A DNA stretch of 64,000 nt from Flavobacteriales bacterium (lineage in GTDB: Bacteria > Bacteroidota > Bacteroidia > Flavobacteriales_D > Sanyastnellaceae): NCBI GenBank assembly GCA_018402085.1, contig JAGYJM010000002.1, positions 2,681,501 through 2,745,500 of the forward strand, in the 5' to 3' direction. The position numbers and the translations under genes are program-made. Under the pieces are notes generated by a model, which saw only the letters and a program-made list of their open reading frames with translations, was not told the origin of the DNA and searched no databases. Of the stretch, positions 9,129 through 16,712 are shown piece after piece (the stretch's first letter is position 1; every line of letters begins with the position of its first letter).

Positions 9129-11578
9129 ACATTCTCGTACTGACATACTGGAGTTTCAATGAGCCCCTCATTCATGCCTGGACTCTGCCGTACCTGAGAA
9201 TGATCCGTGAAGTGTCAGAAAAAGAGGTGCATATTCACCTGCTGACACTCGAAAAAGAAGGGCTGCGCATACCCGGAGACCAAATCAGTGAAGTAAAAGC
9301 CAGACTCGAAGATGAAGGCATCACCCTCATTGATCGTCGTTATCATAAATTCGGAATTGCTGCCATGCGCGCCTGGCTGGTCAATATTATTTTGCTGAGG
9401 CGTTATTGCAAGCGGCATGACATTCAGGTGCTACACGCCTTTGGGAGTCCGGCCGCCACGGCTGCCCTCACGCTGAGTAAATTGACCGCTATTCCTTATG
9501 TCATTGACAGCTATGAGCCCCACGTTGAATCGATGGTGGAGAACGGCTCCTGGAAGAGAGGCTCGCTGGCGCACCGCCTGCTGAGATTCTTTGAGCGGCG
9601 CCAGGCGAGAACGGCCAGCGCAGTGCTCGGCACCACCCGCGGAATGCGCGACTATGCCGCAAAAACCTACCACCACATACCGCGTTTTTTTCTTCACAAG
9701 CCCGCCTGTGTAGACCTGGCCTTTTTTAATCCTGAACGCTCTCACCCTGATATCACCCGTGAAAAACTGGGCATTCCGAATGACGCAGTGGTGTGCGTGT
9801 ATGCCGGTAAAATCGGCGGAATCTATCTCCGTGAAGAGGTCTTCGATTTCTATGCTGCTTGCATCCGGCATTGGGGTAAGCGCTTTCGGGCATTGATGCT
9901 GAGTGACCTCCCTGAAGCAGAAATGAAACTGCTTTGCTCACATGCAGGGATTCCGCAAGAGCTGATTCTATTGCGTTTCGTTCCTCACACCACGGTTCCT
10001 TTCTTCCTACGCTTAGCCGATTTCGCCATTAACCCGGTCAAACCAGTGCCTTCAAAACGCTATTGCACCTCGATCAAAGACGGTGAATACTGGGCAATGG
10101 GGCTCCCGGTAGTGATTCCCGATCATATTTCTGACGACTCTGATCTAGTAAGACAAAAAGATATTGGTGCTGTGCTGGAAGCTTTAAATGACGAGGCCTA
10201 CAATAATGCAGTGCTCAAAATTGAAAAACTGCTCGCCTTGCAAGACCCGCAGGCCCTGAAAGCGCGCATACGCAGTGTGGCAGGCGAGTACCGAAGTGTA
10301 AATATCGCCATTGACGCCTATCGACAGCTTTACGGGCCTGATGGCTACCTCTACCGCGAAGAAAAACGCTTCTTTGTAGTCATTTACAATAGTTTGCGTG
10401 ACCCACTATTTACCAACCTGGTGTACAGCTACATTCTGCGGCAAAGCACAGAACGACCCGAATACAGCTTCGACCTTGTGACTTTTGAACAGAAAAAATA
10501 CGCACTCACCCCTCAAGCTGCAGATGATGAACGCGTGAGGCTCACAGGGCAGCGTATCTTCTGGCATCCGCTTACTTATCACAGCGGCAACTTCATGTTC
10601 ATTAAAAAATCGATTGACTTTTTATCCGCGTTCGCTAAACTCATCCGGATCAGCTTGCGGGGAAGGCCTCGGCTGATCATCGCATTCGCAAATACCAGTG
10701 CCGCCATCAGCTACATGCTCGCACGATTCATTCGCACAAAATTGCTGGTCTATAGCTATGAGCCCCACAGTGAATTCCTTGTCGAATTCGGCGAGTGGCG
10801 CCGCAATGGATGGCGCTATCGTTTATTGAGCTCGCTTGAAGAGCGCGTTGGGCGCAATGCAGATTATATCCTTACCGGCACTTCTCACATGAAAGCGCAA
10901 TTGCTGCCAGTGGCTGCGGGTGAGGTACACAGGGCTCCTTCAAGTGTTGATGAGTCGGTGTTTTTTTTCCGCGCAAAAGCGCGGGATGCGAAAAGGGCAG
11001 CGCTTCAATTGAGCACTCAGCAAAAGGTACTGGTCTACGCCGGGAAATTCGGAGGTATCTACTATGAAGAGGAGATCGGTGCTTTCTGTCAGGCCATGCG
11101 TGAAAAAGATCCAAGCTGGTTCTTCCTCTTCCTGTCGCCAACGCCACCTGCAGAGGTTCATGCGGCTCTTCAAAAAGGTGGCTTGCCGACTTCTGCCTAC
11201 CACCTTGACGAAGCGCATGGTGCAGAGGCTGTTGCTGAATGGCTGTCTGCTGCAGACGCCGGACTCACCGCTATTCCGCCCTACCCCAACCAAAAGTTTC
11301 GCTCACCCGTTAAGGTGGGTGAGTACTTGATGTGCGGACTACCCTACATCACTTGCCGTGGGGTCTCAGAAGACGACACGTGGGCTGAGGAATATCATGT
11401 AGGTGTTGTGGTAGATCAGATTCACTCGCCATCGGGAACCCGGGTGGTTGAGCTACTCAATAAGCTGCTAAGCGAAGATCGAGACCTGCTGAGAGAACGC
11501 TGCCGAACCACCGGAATTGCCTATCGTGGTAGGCAACAAGTTGACACGCTGTTCGATAAAATCCTTCAGGAAGCTTGA
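9125..11578 (+). CDS. Tandem double glycosyltransferase (two GT4-like domains)
   Basis: An 817-residue protein made of two GT-B glycosyltransferase units in a row, about residues 1-410 and 420-817. The duplication is visible directly: the first unit has SYEPHVESMVENGSWKRGS then LLRFFERR, the second SYEPHSEFLVEFGEWRRNGW then LLSSLEER. Later VYAGKIGGIYLREEVFDF in the first matches VYAGKFGGIYYEEEIGAF in the second. Both halves keep the C-terminal donor-site region (KDGEYWAMGLPVV and VKVGEYLMCGLPYI). It probably builds a surface glycan, perhaps adding two sugars in sequence. Coupled to the epimerase-like gene. Contains the hairpin element at 10967-10992 in the second unit. Confidence 0.85.
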   Translation: MNILVLTYWSFNEPLIHAWTLPYLRMIREVSEKEVHIHLLTLEKEGLRIPGDQISEVKARLEDEGITLIDRRYHKFGIAAMRAWLVNIILLRRYCKRHDIQVLHAFGSPAATAALTLSKLTAIPYVIDSYEPHVESMVENGSWKRGSLAHRLLRFFERRQARTASAVLGTTRGMRDYAAKTYHHIPRFFLHKPACVDLAFFNPERSHPDITREKLGIPNDAVVCVYAGKIGGIYLREEVFDFYAACIRHWGKRFRALMLSDLPEAEMKLLCSHAGIPQELILLRFVPHTTVPFFLRLADFAINPVKPVPSKRYCTSIKDGEYWAMGLPVVIPDHISDDSDLVRQKDIGAVLEALNDEAYNNAVLKIEKLLALQDPQALKARIRSVAGEYRSVNIAIDAYRQLYGPDGYLYREEKRFFVVIYNSLRDPLFTNLVYSYILRQSTERPEYSFDLVTFEQKKYALTPQAADDERVRLTGQRIFWHPLTYHSGNFMFIKKSIDFLSAFAKLIRISLRGRPRLIIAFANTSAAISYMLARFIRTKLLVYSYEPHSEFLVEFGEWRRNGWRYRLLSSLEERVGRNADYILTGTSHMKAQLLPVAAGEVHRAPSSVDESVFFFRAKARDAKRAALQLSTQQKVLVYAGKFGGIYYEEEIGAFCQAMREKDPSWFFLFLSPTPPAEVHAALQKGGLPTSAYHLDEAHGAEAVAEWLSAADAGLTAIPPYPNQKFRSPVKVGEYLMCGLPYITCRGVSEDDTWAEEYHVGVVVDQIHSPSGTRVVELLNKLLSEDRDLLRERCRTTGIAYRGRQQVDTLFDKILQEA
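10967..10992 (+). repeat. Dispersed hairpin-GAT element 4
   Basis: The arms are CCGCGC and GCGCGG, the loop is AAAA and the tail is GATGCGAA. It lies in-frame inside the second unit of the double glycosyltransferase and encodes RAKARDAK. Confidence 0.75.
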
Positions 11579-11580
11579 AT

Positions 11581-12087
11581 TTACTTTCGGTTCATGTCTC
11601 GCAGGTCTACCGCCTCGGTAATATCCACCGGAACTTCACGCCCTATCATCAGCGCACGACCTTTTACGTAGCCCTTTGCCTGAAACGTCGCCTCAGGTGC
11701 AAAAAGTAACGTCAGAAGGTTCTCCAGAAAACTACTTTTCACATCCTCGAAGCCACCTTCAAGTGAAATGGTGTGAGATACACTTGTCTTTGCCGGAATC
11801 TTAATCTTTTCAGTCAGCGCTACCTTACCCATCGACTTCTCATTGACAAAGATGTCAATATCAGACTTGGTGAGGGTAACGGCATACCAGTTCGGGTTGT
11901 CAAGAATCATTGTAACATCCGCACGCATGCGGTCTTGATTGAACTCTTTAACGTCGATATTCTCTACGTCAGCCACCGTGACTTCTTTGTAGAACTGGCA
12001 ACTTGTCAAACCGCCAAAGAGCAAGGTGACAATCAGCAGACAGACAGGTGCAGATGCGTTCATGTACTTCATTTTCAAAAGAATCAT
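11581..12087 (-). CDS. LEA type 2-like lipoprotein
   Basis: A protein of about 168 residues with a hydrophobic lipoprotein signal ending in the lipobox LTSC, so it is probably anchored in the outer membrane or periplasmic leaflet. After the Cys, the pattern VTVADVENIDVKEFNQDRMR, then VTMILDNPNWYAVTLTKSDIDIFVN, matches the Water Stress and Hypersensitive response (LEA_2) beta-sandwich. Starts at 12072 and 12063 would also give a complete signal peptide; I chose the furthest upstream ATG at 12087. It follows the M20 dipeptidase gene by about 15 bases and is probably in its operon. The precise role is unknown. Confidence 0.7.
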   Translation of the reverse strand: MILLKMKYMNASAPVCLLIVTLLFGGLTSCQFYKEVTVADVENIDVKEFNQDRMRADVTMILDNPNWYAVTLTKSDIDIFVNEKSMGKVALTEKIKIPAKTSVSHTISLEGGFEDVKSSFLENLLTLLFAPEATFQAKGYVKGRALMIGREVPVDITEAVDLRDMNRK

Positions 12088-12102
12088 CAAATCTTATGCC
12101 AC

Positions 12103-13497
12103 TCAAGCCTTCTCCATTTCCGTAAAGTACTTGTAGAATAACGGTATGGTCTCGATACCCTTAAAATAGTTGAACAATCCATAATGCTCATTTGGTGAAT
12201 GGATCGCGTCTGAATCCAAACCAAACCCGAAAAGCACGGTCTTGAGTCCGAGTATCTTCTCAAATGAAGCGATGATCGGTATGGAGCCTCCACTGCGCAC
12301 GGGCACGGGTGTCTTTCCGAAGGTCTCCTCCATCGCCCGGGATGCCGCTTTGTAAGCGTTGCTATCGATAGGTGTCACAGCACATTCACCTCCATGGTGC
12401 GGACGAACATCTACATTCACGCTGTCAGGCGCGATGGATTCAAAGTATTCTTTAAACAAACGAGTGATCGTTTCTGAATCCTGATGAGGAACGAGACGCA
12501 TGCTGATTTTCGCGTGCGCTTTAGAAGGAATAACTGTTTTTGCTCCTTCACCGATATAACCTCCCCAGATGCCGTTGACATCGAGTGTCGGACGAATTGA
12601 CATGCGTTCGCGCACCGTGTAGCCCTCTTCGCCTTCTACATTTCCGATCCCGATGCTCTTCTTAAAGGCTTCCTGATCAAACGGAGCCCGTTCCATTGCA
12701 TCACGCTCATCTGCCGAAAGCTCAACCACATCATCATAAAAGCCTTTTACAGTTATGTGCTGGTTCTCATCTTTGAGCGAGGCAATCATCTCGCATAGAA
12801 CATTGATTGGGTTTGGCACCCCCCCTCCGTAAAGCCCGGAATGGAGATCGCGGTTTGGCCCGGTCACCGTAACTTCGAGGTAAGAAAGCCCTCGAAGCCC
12901 TGTGGTGATCGAAGGGGTTTCATTGCTGATGATACCGGTGTCTGACACGAGAATAACGTCGGCTGCCAGCAGTTCGCGATGGTCTTCAAGAAAGCCGTCG
13001 AGGTGTTCAGAACCCACTTCTTCTTCGCCTTCAATGATGAATTTAACATTGCACGGAAGCTCACCCGACGCTACCATCGCCTCAAAAGCCTTCACGTGCA
13101 TGTACATCTGGCCTTTATCATCACAGGCGCCCCTGGCAAAAATGGCACCGTCAGGATGAACAGCGGTCTTCTTAATGACCGGTTCAAAAGCCGGTGACTC
13201 CCAGAGCTCATCCGGATCAGAGGGCTGAACGTCGTAGTGTCCGTAAACCAACACCGTAGGTAAACTCGGGTCAATGATCTTCTCTCCATAAACAATCGGG
13301 TAACCCGGTGTTTCCATGACCTGTGCCTTGTCAGCTCCCGCTGCCAGAAGGCTATCTCTAATCATTGCTGCCATCTTCAACACATCGGCTTTGTACGCCG
13401 GGTCTGCGCTTACCGAAGGTACCCGAAGCAAGTCAATTAGCTCATCCAGAAAACGTTCACGGTGCTGTGCAATGTATGCCTTTACTGCCATATCCAT
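12103..13497 (-). CDS. M20 family dipeptidase (metallopeptidase)
   Basis: A cytosolic zinc peptidase of the carnosinase or PepV-like M20A group, 464 residues. Visible motifs are VYGHYDVQP (zinc-ligand His and Asp) near residue 85, then EGEEEVGSEHL around residue 148 with the catalytic Glu pair, and ARGACDDKGQ. The C-terminal GGSIPII region is also typical. The open frame extends to 13575, but that stretch is non-conserved; the ATG at 13497 (or 13491, MAVKAYIAQHRERF) fits the family N-terminus. It is divergent from ddl and followed by the LEA-like lipoprotein. Confidence 0.92.
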   Translation of the reverse strand: MDMAVKAYIAQHRERFLDELIDLLRVPSVSADPAYKADVLKMAAMIRDSLLAAGADKAQVMETPGYPIVYGEKIIDPSLPTVLVYGHYDVQPSDPDELWESPAFEPVIKKTAVHPDGAIFARGACDDKGQMYMHVKAFEAMVASGELPCNVKFIIEGEEEVGSEHLDGFLEDHRELLAADVILVSDTGIISNETPSITTGLRGLSYLEVTVTGPNRDLHSGLYGGGVPNPINVLCEMIASLKDENQHITVKGFYDDVVELSADERDAMERAPFDQEAFKKSIGIGNVEGEEGYTVRERMSIRPTLDVNGIWGGYIGEGAKTVIPSKAHAKISMRLVPHQDSETITRLFKEYFESIAPDSVNVDVRPHHGGECAVTPIDSNAYKAASRAMEETFGKTPVPVRSGGSIPIIASFEKILGLKTVLFGFGLDSDAIHSPNEHYGLFNYFKGIETIPLFYKYFTEMEKA

Positions 13498-13649
13498 AAG
13501 AATTACGCGCCGAAGATAATGAATGAAGCTTGCTTGCGGCCGAGCATTACCCGCCGGTGGATGCTCACAGCGCATTCGTGAATAAACTGCGTCCGCAGGG
13601 TGAAAGAATCAGTGCACTTGCGCTTACATTCGTGCTTACACAGTGCAGC

Positions 13650-14630
13650 ATGAAAAAGCGTATAGCAGTTGTTCAGGGAGGCTTCTCCGGAGAGGCCGTC
13701 ATCTCAGTAAAAAGTGCGGCGATGGTTCTGCGTCATTTAGACCCCAACCGGTACGAAGCGGTGCTGTACTCCATAACAAAAGACGGCTGGAGTGCCGCGT
13801 ACGGCGATAATCAGGCAGAGGTGCGCCGCGAAGACTTCGCAGCCATCGGGGCTCAGGATCATTTCATACCGGATGTAGCGCTGGTGATGATTCATGGCAC
13901 ACCCGGTGAGAATGGTGTATTGCAGGGCTATTTTGACCTCATTGGCCTTCCGTACACAACCGGAAATGTGCTCAACCTTGCGCTGACCTTCAATAAGGGG
14001 CTCACGACCATGGCGCTTCGCCATATGGGGCTACCCGTGGCGAAAGGGAAATTAATCAACCGTGAAGATCTTGTAGACCCGGTGCAGCTTGTGAGTGAAG
14101 TTGGCATGCCGTGCTTCGTAAAGCCCAATCAGGGCGGATCAAGCCTGGGCATGACAAAAGTGAAGGCGGCTGATCAATTGTTGCAGGCCATTGAAAAAGC
14201 ATTCGAAATTGATGACCAGGTATTGGTGGAGTCTTTTCTTCAAGGACGTGAGGTGACCTGTGGAGTCATCCCCTGGCATGGAGGTGTACGTGCTTTGCCA
14301 CCAACAGAAATCATCAGTGAAAACGAGTTTTTCGATTTCGCAGCAAAATACGAAGGTCAATCTCAAGAGGTTACTCCCGCCCCCATTTCAGAAGCCCAGA
14401 CCCAATCCATTCAATCGCTGGCAGAACGTATCTACATGAAATTGCGCTGTCGGGGTATGGTGCGGGTTGATTTCATGATTGTGAGTGGCTCACCCCATGT
14501 CATTGAGGTGAATACCGTTCCGGGCTTTTCTGAAGCCTCCATCTTACCTCAGCAAGCGGCTGCCGCTGACATTCCGATAGCTACCTTGCTTGATGAATTA
14601 ATCCGAAGCGCTACGCTTCAATCACGTTGA
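13650..14630 (+). CDS. ddl: D-alanine--D-alanine ligase
   Basis: Joins two D-alanines for the peptidoglycan stem peptide, using ATP, in the cytoplasm. The product has 326 residues. Family motifs seen: the N-terminal IAVVQGGFSGEAVIS, the ATP-grasp PNQGGSSLGMTKV, and the C-terminal EVNTVPGFSEASILPQ with metal ligands Glu and Asn. The open frame begins at 13530, but the ATG at 13650 (MKKRIAVVQGG) is the natural start. The stop overlaps the convergent murB stop by 20 bases (14611-14630). The pairing of ddl with murB places two cell-wall enzymes side by side. Confidence 0.95.
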   Translation: MKKRIAVVQGGFSGEAVISVKSAAMVLRHLDPNRYEAVLYSITKDGWSAAYGDNQAEVRREDFAAIGAQDHFIPDVALVMIHGTPGENGVLQGYFDLIGLPYTTGNVLNLALTFNKGLTTMALRHMGLPVAKGKLINREDLVDPVQLVSEVGMPCFVKPNQGGSSLGMTKVKAADQLLQAIEKAFEIDDQVLVESFLQGREVTCGVIPWHGGVRALPPTEIISENEFFDFAAKYEGQSQEVTPAPISEAQTQSIQSLAERIYMKLRCRGMVRVDFMIVSGSPHVIEVNTVPGFSEASILPQQAAAADIPIATLLDELIRSATLQSR

Positions 14631-15639
14631 CTTCGCGCTCGAGCTGCACACCAAACTTCGCTTCCACATCCTGCTGTATACGTTCGCTGAGCGAATACAC
14701 TTCGTTGCCATGTGCCTTTCCGTAGTTGACCAGTACCAGCGCCTGACGGTTATGCACGCCTGCGTCTCCTTCGCGAAAGCCCTTCCAGCCGGCCTGGTCA
14801 ATCAGCCATCCTGCGGCTAGTTTGACGTACCCTTCGCCCGCGGGGTAATGCGGTGCGAGTGGATGTTCGGCGTGAAAACGCCGGAAGGCATCTTCATCGA
14901 TCACCGGATTCTTAAAAAACGACCCGGCATTACCTATTTCCCGGGGATCCGGCAGTTTACTTCTCCGGATGTGAATCACTGCATCAGCAATCGCGCGGAT
15001 ACTTAGTTCACGAACTCCCATCATTTCGAGCTGATCTTCAATCGCCCCGTAACTTGTATTAAAATCAGGAACTTTCTTCAAGCGAAAATTGACCCGGGTA
15101 ATGAGATACCTGCCTTTGTGCGGCGGCTTCTTAAAAATGCTCTCCCGGTAACCAAAGCGACAGTCACTGCGGCTAAAACGATGCACCTCTCCGGTGGCCA
15201 GCTCTACCGCATCAAGCGATTCGAAAACAGACTTCAGCTCTACCCCGTAGGCACCTATATTCTGCATCGGACCCGCGCCCACATTGCCCGGTATCAAGGC
15301 CAGATTTTCTACACCGCACCAATCATGACCGATACAGTGCTCTACGAAACCATGCCAGTTTTCCCCTGCTCCGGCAGCTACTTCAACGGATGAAGCGTCT
15401 TCACTGACTACTTCGATGCCTTTGATCCTGTTCAAGAGGATCGGGGTATCTACGTTTTTTCGAAAGAGCACGTTACTGCCTCCACCCAGTACGAGCGATG
15501 AGGTGCCTCGTGCCCTGAGCCAATCCGCTGCTTCTGCAGCGTCATCCTGCGAATGAAGCTCTATCACCGTGCGCGCTCGCGCTGGGGTGCCAAAAGTGTG
15601 TAAACTACGGAGGTCAACGTCGTGTCTGAACTCAATCAT
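14611..15639 (-). CDS. murB: UDP-N-acetylenolpyruvoylglucosamine reductase
   Basis: An FAD enzyme reducing UDP-GlcNAc-enolpyruvate to UDP-MurNAc in peptidoglycan synthesis; 342 residues. Visible: the FAD-binding VLGGGSNVLF, GNVGAGPMQNIGAYG, the Ser region NAGSFFKNP near the active site, and the type I C-terminal domain. The start is the ATG at 15639 (MIEFRHDVDLRSLHTFG). The -7 box at 15644-15651 sits only four bases before this ATG, suggesting a leaderless transcript. Two hairpin elements lie inside it (14866-14890 and 15520-15543) and one in its upstream region. Confidence 0.95.
   Translation of the reverse strand: MIEFRHDVDLRSLHTFGTPARARTVIELHSQDDAAEAADWLRARGTSSLVLGGGSNVLFRKNVDTPILLNRIKGIEVVSEDASSVEVAAGAGENWHGFVEHCIGHDWCGVENLALIPGNVGAGPMQNIGAYGVELKSVFESLDAVELATGEVHRFSRSDCRFGYRESIFKKPPHKGRYLITRVNFRLKKVPDFNTSYGAIEDQLEMMGVRELSIRAIADAVIHIRRSKLPDPREIGNAGSFFKNPVIDEDAFRRFHAEHPLAPHYPAGEGYVKLAAGWLIDQAGWKGFREGDAGVHNRQALVLVNYGKAHGNEVYSLSERIQQDVEAKFGVQLEREVNVIEA
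14866..14890 (+). repeat. Dispersed hairpin element 5 (GAA tail variant)
   Basis: The arms are CGGCGT and ACGCCG, the loop is GAAA and the tail is GAAGGC rather than GAT. It is preceded by TT as in other copies and lies antisense within murB. Confidence 0.5.
15520..15543 (-). repeat. Dispersed hairpin-GAT element 6
   Basis: On the minus strand the arms are CGCTGC and GCAGCG, the loop is AGAA and the tail is GATTGG. It is sense within murB and encodes DAAEAADW. It is a weaker member because only GAT of the tail is conserved. Confidence 0.45.
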
Positions 15640-15643
15640 AAAC

Positions 15644-15651
15644 CAAAAGTA
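15644..15651 (-). promoter_or_regulatory. -7 box for murB, leaderless arrangement
   Basis: The minus strand reads TACTTTTG, then GTTT, then the murB ATG. The expected transcription start would fall at or very near the start codon. Confidence 0.5.
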
Positions 15652-15664
15652 CAGGCTGCCGTTA

Positions 15665-15689
15665 TCGCATCCCGCCGGTAGGCGGAAAA
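15665..15689 (-). repeat. Dispersed hairpin-GAT element 7 (intergenic)
   Basis: On the minus strand the arms are CCGCC and GGCGG, the loop is TACC and the tail is GATGCGAT. It lies between the small ORF at 15712 and murB, over the region where the -33 box of the murB promoter would sit. Confidence 0.65.
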
Positions 15690-15711
15690 GAAGAAACAAC
15701 CAAGTGTTAAA

Positions 15712-15897
15712 TCATGCAATACCCTTCAGCTCTGCTTCACACCATTCGGTAAATTCTGAATACTGCTCAGCGGTCACAAGAATCCAGCGTTGCCCTTCAT
15801 TCTGGATCAAATCGGCGATCAGCTGCATTTCAGGAAAGGTTGTTGCGTGAACCCGATGAACAGCATAACGTGAACCTATTCGCTGGTATTCTGTCAT
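15712..15897 (-). CDS. Hypothetical small protein, 61 residues
   Basis: Starting at the ATG at 15897 the frame encodes a compact 61-residue protein (start MTEYQRIGSRYAVHRVHATT, end EWCEAELKGIA) with no signal peptide or membrane segment. I do not recognise the family. It lies divergent to the TPR gene and upstream of murB on the same strand. The amphipathic, non-repetitive sequence reads like a real small protein, but support is limited to the open frame and context. Confidence 0.45.
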   Translation of the reverse strand: MTEYQRIGSRYAVHRVHATTFPEMQLIADLIQNEGQRWILVTAEQYSEFTEWCEAELKGIA

Positions 15898-15995
15898 TTG
15901 AGTAGCTGAGTGAATACAATACCATGAATTATAGTTGCTACTTGCTCGGTATTGTGGAAACGGTAAATCGGGCACAGCTCGTATTTTTGACAAAG

Positions 15996-16712
15996 ATGGA
16001 AAACAAACACTGGATCGCAGGAAGCCAACTTGCAAGAGAACGAAACTGGGAAGAAGCACTGCTCGCATTTGAGCGGGCCATGGATCAGGTCATTGACAAC
16101 CCTGATCTTATTCACGACCGGGCTGTAGCCATGTTCAATCTCGGCCAGAAAGAAGCCGCCCTGTCAGAACTTGACCGGGCACTTGAACTTCAACCCGATT
16201 ACAGCTACCGCTACTCCTCGCGCGCTTACATGCGCAACGCTCTGAAAGATATTCACGGGGCTATCGAAGACTATAAAAAAGCCATTGAACTTGATCCTGA
16301 AGATGCAATTGCGCACAACAACCTTGGAATGCTCGAAGAACAACTGGGTTACACTAAAGAGGCGCACGACCGCTACAAGGTGGCAGATGAACTGAAAGGA
16401 ATCCTGAGCGAAGCCCAAATTGATAGTAACAGCAGGCAAGAGAAGCACCCGCCTAAAGTTGAGCCTGTCAAAGATGAAGCCGCATACCTAGAAAAGCTCC
16501 GGCGGCATCAGGCGGCCATAGATCAAGAGCAAGCGCTGTCACCAAAGAAACCTGTCGTTATTGAACCTGCAGAGAAGTCATCGGGCTTTTTGAGCGAGGC
16601 CCTTTCGGTGTTCACCAGCAAGAAACGTCGCAAAGAGTTCTTTCGCTTCATCAGGAATGGTTTTAAATTAGAGCCATACAATTCTGATGATCATGAAGAC
16701 CTTTCTCAATGA
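15996..16712 (+). CDS. TPR repeat protein
   Basis: A 238-residue protein with about three tetratricopeptide repeats in residues 1-125 (WEEALLAFERAMD, KEAALSELDRALELQPDY, IHGAIEDYKKAIELDPEDA). A charged linker and a basic C-terminal segment (VFTSKKRRKEFFRFIRNGF) follow. There is no signal peptide, so it is probably a cytoplasmic adaptor. The open frame starts at 15924, but the ATG at 15996 (MENKHWIAGSQLARERNW) fits the repeat start; a TATTTTTG -7 box at 15982-15989 is only six bases upstream, pointing to a leaderless mRNA. Its 3-prime end overlaps the AddB-like gene by 26 bases, implying coupling. Confidence 0.82.
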   Translation: MENKHWIAGSQLARERNWEEALLAFERAMDQVIDNPDLIHDRAVAMFNLGQKEAALSELDRALELQPDYSYRYSSRAYMRNALKDIHGAIEDYKKAIELDPEDAIAHNNLGMLEEQLGYTKEAHDRYKVADELKGILSEAQIDSNSRQEKHPPKVEPVKDEAAYLEKLRRHQAAIDQEQALSPKKPVVIEPAEKSSGFLSEALSVFTSKKRRKEFFRFIRNGFKLEPYNSDDHEDLSQ

